Shown: piece by piece, positions 63,201 through 64,000 of the stretch
Layout of the letters: each line of letters opens with the position of its first letter
Position numbering within the stretch: the first letter of the stretch is position 1
Assembly: GCF_949987535.1 (NCBI RefSeq)
Contig: NC_080071.1
Location: 21,909,032 to 21,973,031, forward strand
Source: Balaenoptera acutorostrata
Lineage: Eukaryota > Chordata > Mammalia > Artiodactyla > Balaenopteridae
Direction: 5' to 3'
Length of the DNA stretch: 64,000 nt
Notes under the pieces: model-generated
The model's input: the letters and a program-made list of their open reading frames with translations, nothing else
Told to the model about the DNA's origin: nothing
Databases searched by the model: none
Program-made: the position numbers and the translations under genes

Positions 63201-63827
63201 TGCAGAATGAATAGTGAGAATATCACTGCGCAGCCAGCCACAGACAAACTCAAAGGAGGACCATTCCGAGGCAGAGGTATGAAAAAGGTACTCTGCATCC
63301 TGATAAAAGAGCCAGGGTGCATCTGAAAGAAAAATAAGCAACACAGGTGAGGCAACAATTATTGAGCAATGTAATACAGACTTAAATAGGGTATGCTATG
63401 ATTGACCCCAAATGTGTAATTTGGTCACTCAGCATTAAGAAAATGTGTGTGTATACACCCACTCCCACACATAAATAAGTATACAATTTACTTATTTTCC
63501 TTGGTCTATTTCATATAAGAAACATTCACGTATATTCAAAAGTCTGGGATAGATACATATTTTAAAATCATGTGTCATGAACGTGGAGTTAAGCTATGAT
63601 ATTAGTCTTCAGTAATATTTAGTGACATTTGTTAGTTTGATTATTTATTAATGATGAATTTGTTAATTTGAAAAAATTAGTTGTCAATTGACACAAGAAA
63701 AGAGAAACTCGATTGGAGCTATGTAATAACACAGTAATGCTACAAAATAGCACATAATTAGAAATTCAAGAACTGCCAGGATAGTCCTTACCATACTGGT
63801 ACCAGGGTGGAATCTTGGGTCTCACAT
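27051..63827 (-). CDS. PLA2R1: PLA2R1, 3' half: secretory phospholipase A2 receptor (15 exons, partial at 5' end)
   Basis: This is a single-pass type I membrane receptor of the mannose-receptor family. It binds secreted phospholipases A2 and internalises them, and in humans it is the main autoantigen of membranous nephropathy. I placed 15 exons, separated by GT-AG introns with compatible phases. They encode about 663 residues, roughly the last 45% of a protein of about 1,460 residues. Order: linker, CTLD5, CTLD6, CTLD7, CTLD8, stalk, transmembrane helix, tail. The C-terminus (NPYY, then ISDLEKNDQ) separates PLA2R1 from its paralogues MRC1, MRC2 and LY75. Lectin-fold landmarks recur: WIGL-type cores, 'YSNW', 'SNWG' and terminal cysteine pairs. 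The exon-intron pattern and absence of internal stops show a live gene, except for the stalk-exon junction codon TGA described separately. Earlier exons lie beyond the window. Recognition of the family is from memory of the human protein, not from a search. Confidence 0.96.
27389..27421 (-). CDS. PLA2R1: PLA2R1 stalk microexon (33 nt), with a TGA codon at its 3' junction
   Basis: This exon follows a T-rich stretch ending 'tttgattttag' and precedes 'gtaggttt'. Read from the split Asp left by exon M it encodes [10 protein letters not shown]. It corresponds to the extracellular juxtamembrane stalk, which in the human protein as I remember it reads DIHTAEALPEK and then GPSHS. Here the last exon base (27,389) is T where a G is expected. 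Joined to the next exon (GACC...) the codon is T+GA, a stop. The exon is in phase 1 at both ends, so skipping it keeps the frame open. The exon identity is fairly secure; whether it is used in this species is not known. Confidence 0.75.
27495..27705 (-). mobile_element. Old non-autonomous hAT-type DNA transposon fragment
   Basis: Plus-strand sequence runs from 'cagggctcagcaaataatgg' to 'aaaagtttgctgacccctga', the reverse complement of the family seen at 19.84 kb. It lies in the PLA2R1 intron between exon M and the stalk exon. Confidence 0.75.
28370..28600 (+). mobile_element. MIR SINE fragment (probable)
   Basis: 'agcctcagtttggacaagta' and 'ctcattgtaacatgggaata' resemble a MIR core. Intron between exon M and the stalk exon. 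Confidence 0.4.
28880..29240 (+). mobile_element. LINE-2 3'-end fragment
   Basis: 'ctctatgaagttttcttcag gagcc' (near 29,083) and the neighbouring pyrimidine-rich text fit L2. Diverged. Confidence 0.5.
29760..29936 (-). CDS. PLA2R1: PLA2R1 exon M: end of CTLD8
   Basis: The acceptor is 'tttttccacag' and the chosen donor is GAAGCAG|gtgggt; phase 1 at both ends. The exon encodes [20 protein letters not shown], then [19 protein letters not shown] and GFICKMEA. A second GT four bases downstream (GTGG|gtaaag) would shift the frame and was not chosen. The split last codon gives Asp if the stalk exon follows, or Gly if the transmembrane exon follows directly. Confidence 0.93.
30497..30715 (-). mobile_element. 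Possible hAT-type miniature transposon with terminal inverted repeats
   Basis: The left end cagtggtataccaaggggtg and the complement of the right end cagtggtgtaccaaggtgga form inverted repeats 219 bp apart. The 8-bp flanks aagcaagc and taacaagt match at 5 of 8 positions, consistent with an eroded hAT duplication. A 105-codon open frame on the minus strand overlaps it by chance. Confidence 0.5.
31241..31357 (-). CDS. PLA2R1: PLA2R1 exon L: CTLD8, middle
   Basis: The exon follows 'tcttttatag' and ends GGTGACA|gtaagt, a strong donor; phase 1 at both ends. It encodes [19 protein letters not shown], then [13 protein letters not shown]. 'LLTIKDEAE' is the family motif after the first helix. The exon has no start codon of its own and is found only from splice-site and phase matching. 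Confidence 0.93.
31461..32790 (+). mobile_element. 5'-truncated L1 with 16-bp target-site duplications
   Basis: The 3' end of an L1, from the ORF2 C-terminal region to 'cttcaataaaagaattaa'. It lies in the PLA2R1 intron between exons K and L, antisense to the gene. The duplications (aaagctcagactttga at 31,445-31,460; aaagctcaggctttga at 32,791-32,806) differ by one base. It is older than the full-length L1s and has no intact frame. Confidence 0.92.
33197..33337 (-). CDS. PLA2R1: PLA2R1 exon K: start of CTLD8
   Basis: The acceptor is 'tgttcatag' and the donor is AAGGAAG|gtaatt; phase 1 at both ends. The exon encodes [20 protein letters not shown], then KSNCYSF and [11 protein letters not shown]. 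The 'NCYSF' and '[10 protein letters not shown]' segments are the standard entry of a C-type lectin domain. Confidence 0.94.
33781..33955 (+). repeat. Pentanucleotide tandem repeat (ACATA)n with interruptions
   Basis: About 175 bases of 'ataacataacatatc'-type units with irregular insertions. Units are directly tandem with no unique spacers, so it is not a CRISPR-like array. Intron J-K. Confidence 0.92.
33985..34175 (+). mobile_element. MIR SINE fragment
   Basis: 'gagagtcagacgcacctaca', 'gctgtgggtatgttacctat' and the end 'cactcaataaatgtagcgtt' follow MIR order. Intron J-K. Confidence 0.6.
34435..34560 (+). mobile_element. MIR-like fragment
   Basis: 'ggaaacttggcttctgctcc' and 'tgagtttaagtttcatcttt' resemble the first half of MIR. 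Short and diverged. Confidence 0.4.
34647..34686 (+). repeat. Trinucleotide repeat (ATG/GAT)n
   Basis: About 12 units of 'gatgat' with one 'gag' interruption. Likely polymorphic. Confidence 0.9.
34735..35222 (+). mobile_element. LINE-2 3'-end fragment
   Basis: A long L2 3' end: 'tcacacccattcttcaagac', 'ccaaatgcttcatgagggca', 'cttgcatacagtaggttcac'. It ends a few bases before exon J's donor. Confidence 0.7.
35228..35396 (-). CDS. PLA2R1: PLA2R1 exon J: CTLD7, second half
   Basis: The acceptor is 'tttccctccacag' and the donor is CCCACAG|gtaggt; phase 0 in, phase 1 out. The exon encodes [18 protein letters not shown], then [20 protein letters not shown] and [10 protein letters not shown]. Three cysteines complete CTLD7. 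An overlapping open frame on the same strand is a shadow of this exon. Confidence 0.95.
35655..36490 (+). mobile_element. Old L1 3'-end fragment
   Basis: Phrases typical of an L1 3' end occur in order: aaaacataaaagtgctaaag, then atcatacactgttgttagca, attcctggggatttatccta and acccaaatgtccattcacat. Highly diverged and gapped; lies in the intron between exons I and J. Confidence 0.7.
36975..37213 (-). CDS. PLA2R1: PLA2R1 exon I: CTLD7, first half
   Basis: This is the longest internal exon here (239 nt). It follows 'tcttttcctag' and ends GAAGAT|gtaggt; phase 1 in, phase 0 out. It encodes a linker with TPGHS and the sequons NTSD, NRTY and NMTW, then [20 protein letters not shown] and [15 protein letters not shown]7 is one of the domains named as an autoantibody epitope in human membranous nephropathy (established knowledge). 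Confidence 0.95.
38095..38320 (+). mobile_element. MIR SINE
   Basis: 'gacctgggactcaatcccag' near 38,121, 'agctaatctctctaaacttt' and 'aggcactcagtaaatgctgc' give the full MIR order. Intron H-I. Confidence 0.7.
39010..39225 (-). mobile_element. MIR SINE, minus strand
   Basis: 'tattccgttttacagatgca' and 'caaggttcagagaagataag' are the reverse complement of a MIR core. Intron H-I. Confidence 0.6.
39300..39490 (+). mobile_element. MIR SINE
   Basis: 'cctcaagttcctcatctgta', 'cctacttcatagaagtgtcg' and 'ggcacagtgccaggtgcatc' are MIR 3' half phrases. Confidence 0.65.
40377..40524 (-). CDS. PLA2R1: PLA2R1 exon H: end of CTLD6
   Basis: The acceptor is 'cttttgaag' and the donor is ATGCAGG|gtaaga; phase 0 in, phase 1 out. 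The 49 codons begin [16 protein letters not shown] (NTT is a sequon) and end [21 protein letters not shown]. Three cysteines sit where the C-terminal disulfide framework of CTLD6 needs them. Confidence 0.94.
40895..41025 (-). CDS. PLA2R1: PLA2R1 exon G: CTLD6, WIGL core
   Basis: The acceptor is 'tatttttcag' and the donor is GTAAAT|gtaagt; phase 1 in, phase 0 out. The exon encodes [20 protein letters not shown], then [19 protein letters not shown]. Both the WIGL core and the 'YSNW' element are present. Confidence 0.94.
41716..41833 (-). CDS. PLA2R1: PLA2R1 exon F: CTLD6, first half
   Basis: The exon follows 'attttcatag' and ends GAACAAG|gtagag; phase 0 in, phase 1 out. It encodes [16 protein letters not shown], then the sequon NWTS, then [21 protein letters not shown]. 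'[11 protein letters not shown]' is the conserved first-helix/strand segment of a C-type lectin domain. The intron before it is the longest in the window, about 7.8 kb, and is loaded with old repeats. Confidence 0.94.
41834..43094. other. PLA2R1 intron E-F, part near exon F: no gene or named repeat
   Basis: Apart from the poly-C tract, this holds a purine-rich stretch near 42,320-42,480 and otherwise unremarkable intron sequence. Confidence 0.5.
41960..41971 (+). repeat. Poly-C tract
   Basis: A run of about twelve C bases ending in 'accagctgctcc', about 130 bases upstream of PLA2R1 exon F (transcription sense). Confidence 0.85.
43095..43325 (+). mobile_element. Old non-autonomous DNA transposon (MER, hAT-type)
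   Basis: It begins ccagtggttctcaaacaagg, carries gtctagagacattttggttg and gctgctgctaaacaatctat, and ends 'atgtcaatactgctcaggta'. This is a common mammalian MER repeat. Intron E-F. Confidence 0.7.
44180..44890 (+). mobile_element. LINE-2 3'-end fragment
   Basis: A long L2 stretch. 'aacccttcagggtttcctat' and 'ctctagtctgtaagctccca' are typical, ending near 'atgcaatgaatgaataaag'. Intron E-F. Confidence 0.7.
45826..45985 (+). mobile_element. Old MER20-like DNA transposon fragment
   Basis: Contains ggctgcacattagaataact, 'aaaatactgatgcctggatc', 'tcaattaaatcagaatcttt' and 'cacctggtgattctaaatat'. This matches a hAT-Charlie MER family as I remember it; the subfamily name is uncertain. Confidence 0.65.
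46440..47635 (+). mobile_element. Old L1 3'-end fragment
   Basis: It runs from 'atggatcaaaacctaaatat' through 'ttcatagctgatttattcac' to a TTTACCACAATAAAAAGC-like tail. This is the older L1M-type 3' end with the 'tgtacacttgaaaatggttt' signature. A 29-base A-rich duplication (aacaagtgttgtcaa twice) sits near 46,938-46,980. Intron E-F. Confidence 0.82.
47945..48085 (+). mobile_element. MIR SINE fragment
   Basis: 'gattctcagcctgacactta', then 'gactcagtcttctcataggt' and 'aagatgggataacaat' follow MIR order, cut off by the AT microsatellite. Confidence 0.5.
48100..48263 (+). repeat. AT-rich microsatellite (TATATATTCA)n
   Basis: About 165 bases of alternating AT broken regularly by 'ttca' or 'gcat'. 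Nearly self-complementary, so it can form hairpins. The long Tyr/Ile/His open frame across it is a translation artefact. Intron E-F, next to an old L1 3' end. Confidence 0.93.
48290..48728 (+). mobile_element. Old L1 3'-end fragment
   Basis: Contains aacccaaatgtccatcaatg, 'tggaatattattcagtctta' and the polypurine 'ggctgtggggagggagaatg', ending 'attaccacaattaaaaat'. It resembles the neighbouring 46.4 kb fragment, and the two may be separate insertions of related elements. It abuts the AT microsatellite. Confidence 0.8.
49286..49346 (+). repeat. CA-rich simple repeat
   Basis: Degenerate 'cacacatgcccacacacatg' repeat, about 60 bases. It lies in the intron about 290 bases below exon E's donor. 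Confidence 0.7.
49633..49772 (-). CDS. PLA2R1: PLA2R1 exon E: end of CTLD5 and start of CTLD6
   Basis: The exon is preceded by 'ttctcttccag' and ends TATAAG|gtaaac; phase 1 in, phase 0 out. It encodes [19 protein letters not shown], which holds the last two cysteines of CTLD5. A charged linker follows, then [14 protein letters not shown], the start of CTLD6. One exon therefore spans the domain boundary, as is usual in this family. Confidence 0.93.
51333..51436 (-). CDS. PLA2R1: PLA2R1 exon D: CTLD5, long-loop region
   Basis: The acceptor is 'tttttctgcag' and the donor is ATAACAG|gttatt. The exon enters with the last base of a split Arg codon and leaves in phase 1. It encodes [15 protein letters not shown], then an NQSQ potential N-glycosylation sequon and RCGFISSIT. 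'YQNW' is the WND-like element of the fold, and the cysteine in RCGF pairs with one in the next exon. The acceptor lies 184 bases from the 3' end of the intronic L1. Confidence 0.93.
51795..55642 (-). pseudogene. L1 copy 2 ORF2, broken
   Basis: A 460-codon open block (55,642-54,260) carries the whole endonuclease domain (CCLQETH, NIYAPN, SDHNAM) and runs into the start of the reverse transcriptase. It ends in a TAA where ATT AAA became ATT TAA. Later blocks cover 53,906-53,706, 53,544-52,981 and 52,768-52,163. Its FADD catalytic motif (near 53,555) is intact, unlike copy 1. It is less decayed than copy 1 but still inactive. Confidence 0.9.
55633..56600 (-). pseudogene. L1 copy 2 ORF1, broken
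   Basis: It starts [19 protein letters not shown] at 56,600. The frame breaks after [10 protein letters not shown] near 56,247, resumes at 56,243 and breaks again near 56,010. The last segment (56,001-55,633) reads through the place where the family ORF1 stop should be, because the CTAA present in copy 1 is missing, and runs a few bases into the ORF2 start. Confidence 0.82.
57603..57667 (-). CDS. PLA2R1: PLA2R1 exon C (65 nt): middle of CTLD5
   Basis: This short exon follows 'tttaaatag' and ends TTTCG|gtatgg; phase 0 in, phase 2 out. It encodes [21 protein letters not shown] plus a split Arg, including the WIGL core of the C-type lectin fold. Its donor is only 95 bases from the 5' end of a full-length L1 that fills the following intron. 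Confidence 0.93.
57668..60129. other. PLA2R1 intron B-C, 3' part: nothing recognisable
   Basis: AT-rich intron sequence with no exon or repeat I can name. Open frames here are short and unlike known proteins. Confidence 0.5.
60635..61360 (-). mobile_element. Old L1 3'-end fragment, minus strand
   Basis: The plus strand reads aaagttgaggtatagttgtt at the 3' end, then 'tattccattgtatatatgtg' and 'tgaacattggggtgcatgta', the complement of an L1 3' end. Same strand as PLA2R1, in the intron between exons B and C. Confidence 0.85.
61435..61665 (+). mobile_element. MIR SINE
   Basis: 'cagatgacctgggatcactt', 'ccactacttagctgctgtgt' and 'agcttcttcatctgtaaatt' are in MIR order. Intron B-C. Confidence 0.65.
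62270..62462 (+). mobile_element. LINE-2 3'-end fragment
   Basis: 'tagtgctcaataaatgcttg ctgaa' near 62,431 closes an L2-like stretch. Intron B-C. Confidence 0.55.
62660..62905 (+). mobile_element. LINE-2 3'-end fragment
   Basis: 'aacaactccaggtgggcagg', 'gcctcagcccctagaagagt' and 'ctcaataaatatgcattgaa' are L2 3'-end phrases. Intron B-C. Confidence 0.65.
63165..63322 (-). CDS. PLA2R1: PLA2R1 exon B: start of CTLD5
   Basis: The acceptor is 'ttctttcag' and the donor is GCG|gtactt; phase 1 in, phase 0 out. The 52 codons begin [14 protein letters not shown] and contain EFVCGWL and [13 protein letters not shown]. The C and the 'LTIHS' segment match the first alpha-helical half of a lectin fold. 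CTLD5 is the domain reported to carry much of the phospholipase A2 binding in this receptor (established knowledge). Like other PLA2R1 orthologues as I recall them, this exon lacks the extra N-terminal cysteine pair of long-form CTLDs. Confidence 0.94.
63792..63827 (-). CDS. PLA2R1: PLA2R1 exon A (36 nt): CTLD4-CTLD5 linker
   Basis: This is a 36-nt microexon preceded by 'cactttgcag' and followed by 'gtaaggac'. It encodes [11 protein letters not shown] flanked by two split Asp codons (phase 1 at both ends), corresponding to the linker between CTLD4 and CTLD5. It is the most upstream exon in the window. The exon ending CTLD4 was not found in the remaining 170 bases, so it must lie beyond 64,000. 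Confidence 0.88.
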
Positions 63828-64000
63828 CTGCAAAGTGAAAGCAAACCAGTTTGAGTGAACTTTATTTACAGGTGTACTATCTCTGAATTACTTTAGGTCT
63901 AAACACAATATTTTGGACTTTGCTTTTGAAAAGATCATTGAAGAACCAGGTGTTGTTTGGAAAGTGGTAAGTTCTCACGCTTGAAGAGGAAGCTCCAGAG

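Overview
The window is mammalian nuclear DNA, most likely from a cetacean (whale or dolphin). It carries three tRNA-derived SINEs of the cetartiodactyl CHR type, with the head 'cttccctggtggcgcagtgg' or 'cttccctggcagtccagtgg'. It also has two nearly full-length L1 elements whose 5' leader (for example 'caagatggcggagtagaagg') matches the young cetacean L1 family as I know it. The species cannot be fixed from this window alone.

One protein-coding gene is supported: the 3' half of PLA2R1 (M-type secretory phospholipase A2 receptor), on the minus strand, running from about 63.8 kb down to a stop codon at 27,051. I placed 15 exons by splice-site and phase matching. In order they encode a linker, C-type lectin-like domains CTLD5 to CTLD8, a membrane-proximal stalk, one transmembrane helix and a short cytoplasmic tail with an NPYY-type sorting motif. 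The 5' half (signal peptide, cysteine-rich domain, fibronectin II domain, CTLD1-4) lies beyond 64,000. All junction codons are open except one. The 33-nt stalk exon (27,389-27,421) is recognisable, but its last base is T and the next exon begins GA, so the junction codon is TGA. If that exon is included the receptor stops just before the membrane anchor; if it is skipped the frame stays open. This is the most interesting point in the window.

Layout: 1-26 kb is intergenic, downstream of PLA2R1. It holds old L2, MIR, MaLR and hAT fragments, a GC-richer block at 3.3-3.8 kb, a full-length but broken L1 on the plus strand (10.67-16.58 kb) and two inverted CHR SINEs (20.66-22.02 kb). From 27 to 64 kb lie the PLA2R1 exons and introns. 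Intronic insertions include a 5'-truncated L1 with target-site duplications (31.46-32.79 kb), other old L1 3' ends, two large simple repeats (33.78-33.95 and 48.10-48.26 kb) and a second full-length L1 (51.62-57.51 kb), which makes up about 95% of the intron it sits in. No CRISPR arrays, operons or functional RNA genes were seen, and nothing that looks like a wholly new system.
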